Below, in pieces: positions 18,511 through 25,915 of a DNA stretch of 64,000 bases (within the stretch, counting starts at the first letter, position 1; every line of letters starts with the position of its first letter). Under the pieces are notes generated by a model. It searched no databases, was not told the origin of the DNA, and worked only from the letters and a program-made list of their open reading frames with translations. The position numbers and the translations under genes were made by a program. The stretch comes from Rhabdochlamydiaceae bacterium (GTDB taxonomy: Bacteria > Chlamydiota > Chlamydiia > Chlamydiales > Rhabdochlamydiaceae): contig JAIELY010000014.1 of the NCBI GenBank assembly GCA_019752555.1, forward strand, positions 1 to 64,000, given 5' to 3'.

Positions 18511-19914
18511 CTACCCCATTTGGAGGATTTTAACACCGAGGACATCTCCGATTTTGACAAGTTCTCCTTGAGCGATCCGTTTGCCATTGACGACAAGGTG
18601 GACGCCTTGTTCAGGACGAACGGGGAGCTCAATCAGATTGCCAATGGACATCTGTAATAGTTTGTCTAAATTCATTTTCAGCCGAGTGACCTCAACGGCA
18701 ACGGTAAGAGGGATCTCTTGAGAAGAGATCATCTCTTCGGAAACTCCCTCTACTTTTTCTCCTGAAGACCATAGATGAGATGGGTCGCTCTCTTCGGAAG
18801 CCTCTTCCTGTTTGTCCTCTTCTTCGTGCTCATCCTCCTCCTCTTCATCATCTTCTTCTTCTTCTTCTTCTTCGTCGTCAGAGTCGTCGTCTTCTTCTTC
18901 TTCGTCGTCAGAGTCGTCTTCTTCGTCCTCGTCCTCATCATAATCGTCTTCGTCTTCGTCCTCTTTTTCATCCTCGTCGAAGTCGTCCTCTTCTTCTTCG
19001 TCGTCTAGATCTTCATCATCCTCTACATATTCTTCGTAATCGTTTTCATCATCATCAGGGTGTTTATTCATTGTGTTTTCTTCCTCGTAGTAATAAGCAT
19101 AATCGACAATTTTGAGATGGTTATCTTTTAGGCGCGCTCGAAATAAAGGGGTCTGTTCGAGAACGACTGTGACCGTGCCTTTTTGTGTGGAAGGGTCGTA
19201 TGTGCCCCGGTCAAGAACGATGAGATCTCCTACCCGTGCTTTGTTCCATTCTGAAAGGCTTAAAACGGTGTTGCCTAGTTCTAAGCGTAAAACGACGTCG
19301 ATCTCTTTTGTGATGGCAGAGGAGGTAAGAGAGGGACGCGTTGAGCTAAAGTGAGCATTAAAGGCTTGCAAAAATGCAGGAGGACATACAAGCCTTCCCC
19401 AAAGGGTCTCTTGCGGCAGTCTTAAGGCAACATCGATGCAGAGCGCCCCTGTAGAGGGAAGCTGTTGCGGAGTGCCGAGCCTTAAGGAAAGATCTTTTAA
19501 GGGATGCAGCTCATCTAAAATTTGTAGAATGTTGAGTGTGAGGTAGCGGTAGAACCCCTCCTGATATTTGGCAGAGGTGAAACCTTTGATCCCTTCGCGG
19601 GGGGATAACAGCAGCTGTGTGAGTTTGGCAACATCTGATTGCGGCATCAGCCAATGAATTTGCTGCTTTAGGGGGGAGAGTGCGATGGGAAAATGATAGG
19701 GAGAGGCTCCTAGGCCAAGAGGGATCTCTTCTAGATTCAAAAACTCTGTTTTTGTGTGCTCTAGCTTTAGCTCGGGAATCTGAAGAAGGGTAGCGATTTC
19801 TTTACTGCAAGCTTCCCAGGGAAATGCAGGAGGGGATCCCCATAGAGGGATCTGTTGCAGTTCGGTCAAAGCGGACTCGACTTTTTTTAGCCAGAACAGT
19901 GGGGCTGTAGTCAT
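18511..19914 (-). CDS. sctQ: Type III secretion sorting-platform protein SctQ/CdsQ with acidic insert
   Basis: Cytoplasmic C-ring-like (sorting platform) subunit that recruits substrates to the ATPase. 467 residues. Residues ~1-280 hold the N-terminal region and a first SpoA-like domain (RLELGNTVLSLSEWNKARVGDLIVLD). The C-terminal ~70 residues are the second SpoA domain (TVAVEVTRLKMNLDKLLQMSIGNLIEL). Between them is about 100 residues of almost pure Asp/Glu, making the protein far longer than Chlamydia CdsQ (about 370). Met282, at the start of this insert, has its own ribosome site, so a short C-terminal form is likely. The start overlaps the stop of the preceding gene by 4 bases. Confidence 0.92.
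   Translation of the reverse strand: MTTAPLFWLKKVESALTELQQIPLWGSPPAFPWEACSKEIATLLQIPELKLEHTKTEFLNLEEIPLGLGASPYHFPIALSPLKQQIHWLMPQSDVAKLTQLLLSPREGIKGFTSAKYQEGFYRYLTLNILQILDELHPLKDLSLRLGTPQQLPSTGALCIDVALRLPQETLWGRLVCPPAFLQAFNAHFSSTRPSLTSSAITKEIDVVLRLELGNTVLSLSEWNKARVGDLIVLDRGTYDPSTQKGTVTVVLEQTPLFRARLKDNHLKIVDYAYYYEEENTMNKHPDDDENDYEEYVEDDEDLDDEEEEDDFDEDEKEDEDEDDYDEDEDEEDDSDDEEEEDDDSDDEEEEEEEDDEEEEDEHEEEDKQEEASEESDPSHLWSSGEKVEGVSEEMISSQEIPLTVAVEVTRLKMNLDKLLQMSIGNLIELPVRPEQGVHLVVNGKRIAQGELVKIGDVLGVKILQMG
19069..19086 (-). promoter_or_regulatory. Candidate internal translation start for a short SctQ form
   Basis: On the minus strand GAGGAAG stands eight bases before an in-frame ATG (codon 282 of sctQ). 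The product (186 residues, 18511-19071) would contain the acidic stretch plus the second SpoA domain. This matches the internally initiated SctQ-C products known from Yersinia YscQ and Salmonella SpaO. Confidence 0.6.
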
Positions 19915-20579
19915 GAATTTGACTCCTGATCGCGTGCATCATCGTCTTGCGAGAGCGACTCTTTGCGATGAAACAAGGGGCGATCGCTAGACTGGATTTC
20001 TGTATCAATGCGTCCAATTGAGAAATTAAAGTTTCCTTGCTGAAAAGAGGTGAGAAGCGCCGCTTGGTGAGTTTGCAGCAGGGAGACAGCTGCCGGATTT
20101 GAGGCGATTTCAATGTTGAATGCTTTAGGGGCCGTGCTGAACTCTTTAATTGTGATGCGCGATCCATAAAAAGGGGAGGAGGCGAACTGAGGGGCGTCAA
20201 GGAACACCGAGGTCTCTGTTTCTAAAGATGAGGAGAGAAGGATCATCGTTCCTGCCATTTTTTCAAATAGCGCCTGGATTTCTGCAGAGAGTTGCTGTGA
20301 GGAGGCCGTAGCTGCGCAAGCTGAGATTTCTGCAGTGCAGCTTGTTGCGAAAGAGGCGGCTGTAAGAGCTGCGTAGCCTAATTTTTCAGAAGAAAAAGGA
20401 GAAGGGGCGTCTTCTTTGGAAGAATAAGATTTTTTTTTGTTTTCTTCTTTTTTGTGTCTAGAGGCAGGGGACTCGCGCATGATTTTTTTAAATTTATCAT
20501 GAGAAGGGGTGTGGCGGGAGGTGCGATGGTCCTGCGCTTTAGAAGTGTTCAAGGGGAGAGTGTCAATATGTGCCTTCAT
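19911..20579 (-). CDS. SctP/CdsP-like protein, short paralogue
   Basis: 222 residues. The C-terminal ~110 (LFEKMAGTMILLSSS, DAPQFASSPFYGSRITIKEFS, APKAFNIEI, RPLFHRKES) are clearly homologous to the same part of the upstream gene. This marks an ancient tandem duplication of the needle-length/substrate-switch type protein. The proline-rich spacer of the longer copy is replaced here by a short Lys/Ser-rich region and a Cys/Ala-rich stretch near residues 70-95. The start overlaps the upstream stop (TAATG) and the end overlaps sctQ, so all are in one operon. Chlamydia has one cdsP at this place. Confidence 0.75.
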   Translation of the reverse strand: MKAHIDTLPLNTSKAQDHRTSRHTPSHDKFKKIMRESPASRHKKEENKKKSYSSKEDAPSPFSSEKLGYAALTAASFATSCTAEISACAATASSQQLSAEIQALFEKMAGTMILLSSSLETETSVFLDAPQFASSPFYGSRITIKEFSTAPKAFNIEIASNPAAVSLLQTHQAALLTSFQQGNFNFSIGRIDTEIQSSDRPLFHRKESLSQDDDARDQESNS

Positions 20580-21997
20580 TAGTTTCCTGGTTCCTGTTGA
20601 TCTTGTTTATCACCCGAGGCGGATTCTTTTCGATGGAATAGAGGGCGGTCTTCCAAATAACCTGTTTCTAGACGGTTCACTCGGAAGCTGTAGTTTCCAT
20701 GCTGAAAAGCTGCCATCAGATCATTGGTGTTTCCTTGAAAGGCGGCTACCGCTTGAGGAGTACCATGGATCTGAATGTTAAAAGCCTTGGGAGCTGTGCT
20801 GTATTCTTTGATTATAATTTGAGTGCCATAAAAAACAGAAGAGGCAAATTGCGGGGCGTTCAATGTAACGGTAGTTTCGGTAACTCCTGTGGTGGTTAGT
20901 ACCGTCATAACGCCTGCCATCCGCTCAAAAATATCGAGCACTTGCGGGTTCATCGTCGCGTAAGGGGTCGGAGGTTCTGTGGGCGCGGCCTCTGCTCCTA
21001 AAGGGATGTGCTCTGGTGTTGGAGGGGGGGTGCCTGCCGTCGAGGTGTCCGTAGAGGAGGGCTCTTTTTTCTTTTCTGACTCGAGCTCGGCAGCGTTTGT
21101 TGTTAGTGTTGGAGTGACGGGAACGATCCCTTGGGAGGTGTCTGCCTCCGTTTCTTCGGTGTCTTTGGGTTGAGGGGGGGAGAGAGGCTCTTGTTTTTTT
21201 GGCTCGGAAACAACGCCCCCTTTAAAAGTGGGCTCCTGTTTTTGTTCGAGATCTTCTGGGGTCGTTTTAAGCACAGCTTCGATCTCCTCTTTCGATGGAG
21301 TCTCAGCATGCACTTCAGCTGTTGGAATGTTCTTTTCTAGAGGAGCTTTGGGGGGTGTTTTCTCCGTTTGAATTTGAGGTTTAGCTGCGGGCTGAGAGGG
21401 GGTAAGAGGTGTTTGTTTTTGTTGTGTGGATGAGGATTGCTCTGTTGGCTGTGCAGGTGTTTTCTCTTGGGGAGGCTTTTCTGCAGAGGTGGGCTCTTCC
21501 GAGGGGGTGAAGGGGGTGGCAATCGGTGCTGCTTGAGCTGCGGAAGAGGGGCTCCGTTCAACGTTTGCAGATTCGCTCCACATGCTGGTGTCCTCTTCGA
21601 GCTCTTCTGGAGAAGGAGGTGGGAGTGCTGGGGAGGGGGGCGTGGCAAAGGCTTCCATCGGAGAGGGTTTATGTTCTTTAGATGCCATCGGCGAGATTTT
21701 TCCTTTCCCCGCTTGCATCTCCATCGGACTTAAGCCCTTTTCTTTCTCTTCTAGAGAAAATGGGGTGATGTGGCTCGTGTCTTGAGGTGTTTGTGCAGCG
21801 CCTGCCACTTCATCATCTGGTTCATCTTCTTCGCGCCGCTTTCTTTTTCTTCTCTGCTCGGTGTCCGATTCATCAACTTTTTCCACCTTTTTGTGCATTT
21901 CTTTTTTGAATTTGTCGGCGTCAGGAGTTGTTTTCTCTCGGCGTTGCGGGGTTTCTGGGTTGCCGCTGGGGCCCTCGATCCGGTTGATGTCGGTCAT
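20579..21997 (-). CDS. sctP: SctP/CdsP-like needle-length / substrate-switch protein, long paralogue
   Basis: 472 residues. Residues ~1-345 are low complexity, rich in Pro, Glu, Thr and Lys, as in molecular-ruler proteins of the SctP/FliK class whose length sets needle length. The last ~115 residues form the conserved domain shared with the next gene (IFERMAGVMTVLTTTG, LNAPQFASSVFYGTQIIIKE, RPLFHRKES). The call rests on position between sctO and sctQ and on this architecture, not on a family motif. If it is a ruler, the long spacer predicts a long needle. Twelve bases separate its start from the sctO stop. Confidence 0.75.
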   Translation of the reverse strand: MTDINRIEGPSGNPETPQRREKTTPDADKFKKEMHKKVEKVDESDTEQRRKRKRREEDEPDDEVAGAAQTPQDTSHITPFSLEEKEKGLSPMEMQAGKGKISPMASKEHKPSPMEAFATPPSPALPPPSPEELEEDTSMWSESANVERSPSSAAQAAPIATPFTPSEEPTSAEKPPQEKTPAQPTEQSSSTQQKQTPLTPSQPAAKPQIQTEKTPPKAPLEKNIPTAEVHAETPSKEEIEAVLKTTPEDLEQKQEPTFKGGVVSEPKKQEPLSPPQPKDTEETEADTSQGIVPVTPTLTTNAAELESEKKKEPSSTDTSTAGTPPPTPEHIPLGAEAAPTEPPTPYATMNPQVLDIFERMAGVMTVLTTTGVTETTVTLNAPQFASSVFYGTQIIIKEYSTAPKAFNIQIHGTPQAVAAFQGNTNDLMAAFQHGNYSFRVNRLETGYLEDRPLFHRKESASGDKQDQQEPGN

Positions 21998-22009
21998 GGA
22001 ATGTCCCTA

Positions 22010-22516
22010 CTACTGATTTTCTTTTAAGCGTTTTTGACGGAAGTGGATCACAGATCCCATTTCATCTGTTTCAATGGCCTCTTTTTGCTCTAAAAGGGCT
22101 TTCATTTCTTTTTCCCATTCTTCACGATGTAAGCGCAATTTTTCAACGTCTTGTTGTTTTTTTAGAAAGTCAAGACGCGCTGTTTCCACAGCAACTTTCG
22201 CCTGTTCGACCTTTTTTTCTTGATCCTTCACTTTTTGGTCTTTGACTTTCAATTTTTCATCGACCACTTTGAGGTACGCTTTCATTTGCTGGATCTTATC
22301 GGTTGTGGTTCCTGCATCGAGCTCTTCGCGGAGCTGAGTGAGTTTTGCAAACCGATGATCTTTTACAAGGTCCCGTTCTTTTTCAACTTCTTTTAGCTTT
22401 TCTTCTTCTTTGATCAGCGCTAGCTTTTTCTCTTTTAAGGCTTTTTCTGCCTCGTCGAGTTTTTTCTGTTTGATGATGGCGAGTTGCTCGAGAGGGTAGC
22501 GGCCTTGATTTTGCAT
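22010..22516 (-). CDS. sctO: Type III secretion ATPase stalk protein SctO/CdsO
   Basis: A 168-residue, almost wholly coiled-coil protein of the FliJ/YscO class. It acts as a central stalk in the SctN hexamer and helps with chaperone escort. Long charged heptads run from about residue 14 to 150 (LEQLAIIKQKKLDEAEKALKEKK onwards). The ATG at 22516 is chosen because it lies five bases after the sctN stop and gives 168 residues, the length of Chlamydia CT670; an earlier in-frame start would overlap sctN by 62 bases. Confidence 0.88.
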   Translation of the reverse strand: MQNQGRYPLEQLAIIKQKKLDEAEKALKEKKLALIKEEEKLKEVEKERDLVKDHRFAKLTQLREELDAGTTTDKIQQMKAYLKVVDEKLKVKDQKVKDQEKKVEQAKVAVETARLDFLKKQQDVEKLRLHREEWEKEMKALLEQKEAIETDEMGSVIHFRQKRLKENQ

Positions 22517-22520
22517 GGGC

Positions 22521-23837
22521 TTACCGGAAGAGCGCGCGTAGCTGTTGCAAAGTCTCTTCAAAGCTGGATTTTTCATCGACAAGCTGCTTCAAGAAGCGAT
22601 TGACTTTGTCGATGTATTTAATGGCAAAATCGGCGTCTTTGTCAGAGCCTGGTTTATATTCTCCAATGCGGATAAGAAGTTCGTTTTTTTTGTAGTTTGC
22701 AAGCACTTTTCTGATTTGGCCGATCAGCAGCAAATGTTCTTTATCGACGATGTGCGAGAGGATACGGCTGATGGATCCTAAGACATCAATTGCGGGATAA
22801 TGGTATTGACGTGCGAGCTCGGAAGAGAGGATGATATGTCCATCGAGGATCGAGCGCACTTCATCAGAAACAGGTTCATTAAGATCATCGCCAGCGACAA
22901 GAACGGTGTAAAAGGCTGTGATTGAGCCGTATTCAGAATTTCCTGAGCGCTCGAGAAGGCGCGGCAGTGTTGCAAATACAGAAGGGGTGTAGCCAGCGCG
23001 CGCCGGCGGCTCTCCTGCTGCAAGGCCGATTTCTCTTAGTGCTCTCGCAAAGCGGGTCACCGAGTCCATCATCAGAATGACGGTTTTGCCTTGATTGCGG
23101 AAGTATTCAGCAATCGCGGTTCCTACGTAGCCGGCATTTAAGCGCAGCTGCGCGGCTTGATCAGAAGTGGAGACGATGATGACAGAGCGGGCCATGCCCT
23201 CTTCGCCTAGATCGTTCTCTAAAAACTCGCGGACCTCTCGCCCCCTCTCTCCGATGAGTGAAATGACGTTGACATCGGCTCTTGCGTTGCGTGCGATCAT
23301 TCCTAAAAGGGTCGATTTACCACCGCCTGCAGCTGCAAAAATACCGACGCGCTGCCCTTTACCGCAGGTGAGAACGCCATCGATACAGCGGACGCCCACA
23401 GAAATGGGTTCTGTAATGAGTTTGCGCTTGAGTGGATCAGGAGGAGAATTGATAACGGGGAAGCTCTCTTCGAGAATGAGAGGTCCTTTGGTCTCGGTGT
23501 CCAAAGGTTGTCCTAAGCCGTTAAGGACACGGCCTAAAAGTCCAGGTCCCACTTTGATGTGCAGAGGCAGGCGTAGAGGGATCACTTCGGAAGAGGGGCC
23601 GATCCCATGCATTTCGCCGAGAGGAGAGAGGTAGACCTCATCGCGTGTAAATCCAACCACCTCGGACATGAGGGGCTCGCCATCGCGCTTAATCATGCAC
23701 ACTTCCCCCATTTTGACTTGAGGGACGACCGCTTTAATGAGCATCCCGACCACTTCGGTGATCCGCCCATGCACGGTGGTGAGCTCGATGTCATCGAGGT
23801 GTGTGATCAAATTGTCGAAATCGGGAGGAGGTTCCAT
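22521..23837 (-). CDS. sctN: Type III secretion ATPase SctN/CdsN
   Basis: Hexameric FliI-family ATPase that unfolds substrates and releases chaperones at the export gate. 438 residues, normal length. Features in order: N-terminal beta-barrel domain; Walker A ([12 protein letters not shown] near residue 170, with Ala/Gly where many relatives have Ser/Val); [13 protein letters not shown]; Walker B ([10 protein letters not shown]); and the arginine-finger region (LPRLLERSG). The C-terminal helical domain follows. No well-spaced ribosome site precedes the ATG at 23837. Instead, a 24-codon open frame ends three bases upstream, suggesting coupled translation. Confidence 0.97.
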   Translation of the reverse strand: MEPPPDFDNLITHLDDIELTTVHGRITEVVGMLIKAVVPQVKMGEVCMIKRDGEPLMSEVVGFTRDEVYLSPLGEMHGIGPSSEVIPLRLPLHIKVGPGLLGRVLNGLGQPLDTETKGPLILEESFPVINSPPDPLKRKLITEPISVGVRCIDGVLTCGKGQRVGIFAAAGGGKSTLLGMIARNARADVNVISLIGERGREVREFLENDLGEEGMARSVIIVSTSDQAAQLRLNAGYVGTAIAEYFRNQGKTVILMMDSVTRFARALREIGLAAGEPPARAGYTPSVFATLPRLLERSGNSEYGSITAFYTVLVAGDDLNEPVSDEVRSILDGHIILSSELARQYHYPAIDVLGSISRILSHIVDKEHLLLIGQIRKVLANYKKNELLIRIGEYKPGSDKDADFAIKYIDKVNRFLKQLVDEKSSFEETLQQLRALFR

Positions 23838-23840
23838 GCC

Positions 23841-23915
23841 TTATCTCGGTTTAGAAGCAGAGTTGGGGGGCGTTGCAGAGCCTCCAATGAGGGCTAAAAA
23901 AAGCGCTAAATCCAT
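23841..23915 (-). CDS. Possible 24-residue leader ORF upstream of sctN
   Basis: An ATG at 23915 with AAGGAG 12 bases upstream opens a 24-codon frame (MDLALFLALIGGSATPPN...). Its TAA stop lies three bases before the sctN ATG. It is hydrophobic at the N-terminus and Pro/Ser-rich at the end. It may simply serve to bring ribosomes to sctN. Evidence is only the ribosome site and the stop/start spacing. Confidence 0.3.
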   Translation of the reverse strand: MDLALFLALIGGSATPPNSASKPR

Positions 23916-23937
23916 CTTTATTTTAAACTCCTTCTCA

Positions 23938-24597
23938 TTAGAGTTGAACTTGCATCAATTGTTTAAAGTCTTGAACGGCATTCGAAAGAAGCACGGAGCT
24001 GAAATCCAGTTCTTGTTGTGCTTTATTCATTTTCACTTGGATCAACAGGAAGTCGCCGGGGCGCAGGTTTTCTCCCTTGTTTTTTAAATCTTGCAGCTGA
24101 TTTTTTGCAGATTCAAGCTGCGCTTGACCATCGGAGAGATAGCCGATAAATTTACCAAGCGGTCCGCTGAACTGGTAAGAATCTGGGGCATCCGGCACAT
24201 TCGCGCCCATTTTTGAGTTGGCAGTGCGCAAGCTGGCATTAGCTTCTGTCAGTTTATTTTTAAGCAGGTACTTTTGCGAGGGTTTGAGCTTTAGTTTCGG
24301 AGTGTTGAGCTGTTGCGATAGATCTCCCATCGTGCTTTGAGCATTATTGACTTGAGCAATTAATGTGTCGAGGGTGGGTGCTTGTGCAAGGGGAGGTTGT
24401 CCATGTGCTAAATCAAATGGAGAGACCATTGCTGTCTTGCCCGATTGCTGCATGGGAGAGGCTTTTTCTCCTTGCATGAACGAAGCGAACGATTGCGTGG
24501 GAAGTCCAGCTTCTTTTTGTTCTGTCCCAACAGGGCCTGTAGGGGCAATGCGATCTGTGGAGGAAACATCTCCAGGAAGTGGGGCTTGATTTGCCAT
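23938..24597 (-). CDS. Chlamydial T3S operon protein CdsI-like (CT668-type position)
   Basis: 219 residues. The N-terminal half is low complexity and unstructured-looking (Pro, Gln, Ser). The C-terminal half is helical with coiled-coil character (FIGYLSDGQAQLESAKNQLQDL, LLIQVKMNKAQQELDFSSVLLS). That helical part resembles needle or inner-rod type proteins, and the position just before sctN matches CT668 of Chlamydia. A role as inner rod or needle-associated protein is an inference from helix pattern and place. It begins a transcription segment separated from cdsG by a strong terminator at 24762-24811. Confidence 0.65.
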   Translation of the reverse strand: MANQAPLPGDVSSTDRIAPTGPVGTEQKEAGLPTQSFASFMQGEKASPMQQSGKTAMVSPFDLAHGQPPLAQAPTLDTLIAQVNNAQSTMGDLSQQLNTPKLKLKPSQKYLLKNKLTEANASLRTANSKMGANVPDAPDSYQFSGPLGKFIGYLSDGQAQLESAKNQLQDLKNKGENLRPGDFLLIQVKMNKAQQELDFSSVLLSNAVQDFKQLMQVQL

Positions 24598-24761
24598 GCG
24601 TGTGCTCTCTTAATTCTCATGTAATTCTAAAATGTGCAGCCTTATTGAATGCGACAATAACCGGCACCATGCTCAAGAGATATCAGAAGGGGAATTATTC
24701 TGCTAGGCTAAAACTATTGTTTATTGTTTTGTAAAAAAGCGTGTTAGCGGGCATTTGAATA

Positions 24762-24811
24762 GCAAAGACGCGAATCCACAAAGATCCATTTGATCTTTTC
24801 TGCGTCTTTGC
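24762..24811 (-). terminator. Compound hairpin terminator after cdsG
   Basis: Outer arms of 10 bp (GCAAAGACGC/GCGTCTTTGC) enclose an inner 7-bp hairpin (AAAGATC/GATCTTT). It lies just after the cdsG stop codon in the minus direction and divides the scc4-sctD-cdsE-sctF-cdsG unit from the cdsI-sctN-sctQ unit. The T-run is poor, so attenuation rather than full stop is possible. Confidence 0.6.
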
Positions 24812-24832
24812 GTCTTTTGATAGGCAAAAAGC

Positions 24833-25273
24833 TTACTTCTTTTTAGAAGTCGTTTGAGCTTGAGAAGGAGTAGGCGCTTTTTTTACGAATTTTTCAACAA
24901 AGTCAAGCGCGGTCACTGCCAAATTTTTGATCATCGGATCTTTAGCAGAATTTGCAGACTCTTCTAACACTTTTTCCCCTTTAGCAGTCTCTGTGGGATT
25001 TAAAGACAAGCTTAATCCTAAAAAGGTCTTTGCCATTTCATTGTTGGGGTCTTTAGCAAGGATCTCTTCGAATACTTTTGCGGCTTGTTTGAGCTCAAGC
25101 TTGCAGAGATGGATATAGCCGAAGCCGATTTTGGGAAGCAGATTGGAGGGATCAAGAAGCTCTGCTGCTTTAAAAAGCTTAACAGCTGAATCTTCATCTG
25201 CTTGGTTGACTGCAATAAATCCTGCTTCCACCAGGAGGATGTAGTCTTCTTTGTATTTCTGAAGTTGACCCAT
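24833..25273 (-). CDS. cdsG: TPR-type T3S chaperone CdsG
   Basis: 146 residues with tetratricopeptide repeats (AVKLFKAAELLDPSNLLPKI, LCKLELKQAAKVFEEILAKDP, NNEMAKTFLGLSLSLNPTE). This is the fold of YscG/SctG, which together with an SctE-type small helper keeps the needle subunit unpolymerised. It ends in a Lys-rich tail. It follows sctF by 42 bases in the same direction, the order cdsE-cdsF-cdsG known in Chlamydia. Confidence 0.88.
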   Translation of the reverse strand: MGQLQKYKEDYILLVEAGFIAVNQADEDSAVKLFKAAELLDPSNLLPKIGFGYIHLCKLELKQAAKVFEEILAKDPNNEMAKTFLGLSLSLNPTETAKGEKVLEESANSAKDPMIKNLAVTALDFVEKFVKKAPTPSQAQTTSKKK

Positions 25274-25315
25274 GTTCTAACCCTTGTCTTAAGATGTTTA
25301 GGAACTGCTAGAGGT

Positions 25316-25564
25316 TTAAGAGGCTTTCTGGTTTCGCACCATGTTGTTGATGACAGACTGCACCTGGTTGATCAAGTTTGAGATCGATTCTCCGACCTGC
25401 GTCACTTGGCTCATTGTAAATTGCAACAGCAAAAATTTGCCGGGGGTTGCAGCGGACATGTTACTTGCCACAGCGCGGATTTGAGAGACCACGTGGCTCT
25501 GTAGTTTCATGTAAGCGCTGATCATCGTTTTGAATGAGATCGTTGCCCATCTGCTTTCTGTCAT
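25316..25564 (-). CDS. sctF: Type III secretion needle subunit SctF/CdsF
   Basis: 82 residues, the size of Chlamydia CdsF. It is predicted as a helix-turn-helix hairpin that polymerises into the needle, with the turn near MSAATPGKF and the second helix rich in Gln, Val and Ile (LLQFTMSQVTQVGESISNL). It contains Trp6 and no cysteine, unlike the cysteine-containing CdsF of pathogenic Chlamydia, so disulfide control of the needle would not apply here. It lies between its two predicted co-chaperones. Confidence 0.9.
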   Translation of the reverse strand: MTESRWATISFKTMISAYMKLQSHVVSQIRAVASNMSAATPGKFLLLQFTMSQVTQVGESISNLINQVQSVINNMVRNQKAS

Positions 25565-25636
25565 ATATTTTCTCCTTTGAAGTTCAGTACCGGATACTCA
25601 GGGGCGTTGCAAGAGTCCGAGGTCTGTGTAATTTTT

Positions 25637-25873
25637 TTATTTTTTCTTAGCGATGCGCGTTAAAACCTTTTGGAGTGCTGCATACCCGTGTAGAAGAACT
25701 CCTAGTTGATCAAACTCTGAAGAGTTAGCGCCTTGTCGTAAAAGAGCTTTTACGGCAGTAGTTTTTTCTTCGACATGTTTTTGAGTGTCTCTTAATTTTG
25801 TCGGGGTATCTTTGAATTGTTTCTCCAGATCAAACTCAAAGAGCTCTTTGCCTTTTTTTTCTAAACCGAACAT
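25637..25873 (-). CDS. cdsE: Needle co-chaperone CdsE
   Basis: 78 residues, Lys/Glu-rich and helical (KKGKELFEFDLEKQFKDTPTKL, then LHGYAALQKVLTRIAKKK). Size and place between sctD and sctF match CdsE (CT665), a small partner that with CdsG binds CdsF. No hydrophobic segment is present, consistent with a cytoplasmic chaperone. The assignment depends mainly on gene order. Confidence 0.8.
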   Translation of the reverse strand: MFGLEKKGKELFEFDLEKQFKDTPTKLRDTQKHVEEKTTAVKALLRQGANSSEFDQLGVLLHGYAALQKVLTRIAKKK

Positions 25874-25915
25874 ACTGATTCTCTCCTCATGAGTATTTAT
25901 GCTTCGCTGACCGCA

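Noticed and set aside
18775-19115. Two plus-strand frames (Phe/Leu/Val-rich and Leu/Arg/His-rich) opposite the acidic stretch of sctQ
   Set aside because: They are only the complement of GAT/GAA codon runs; composition is an artefact.
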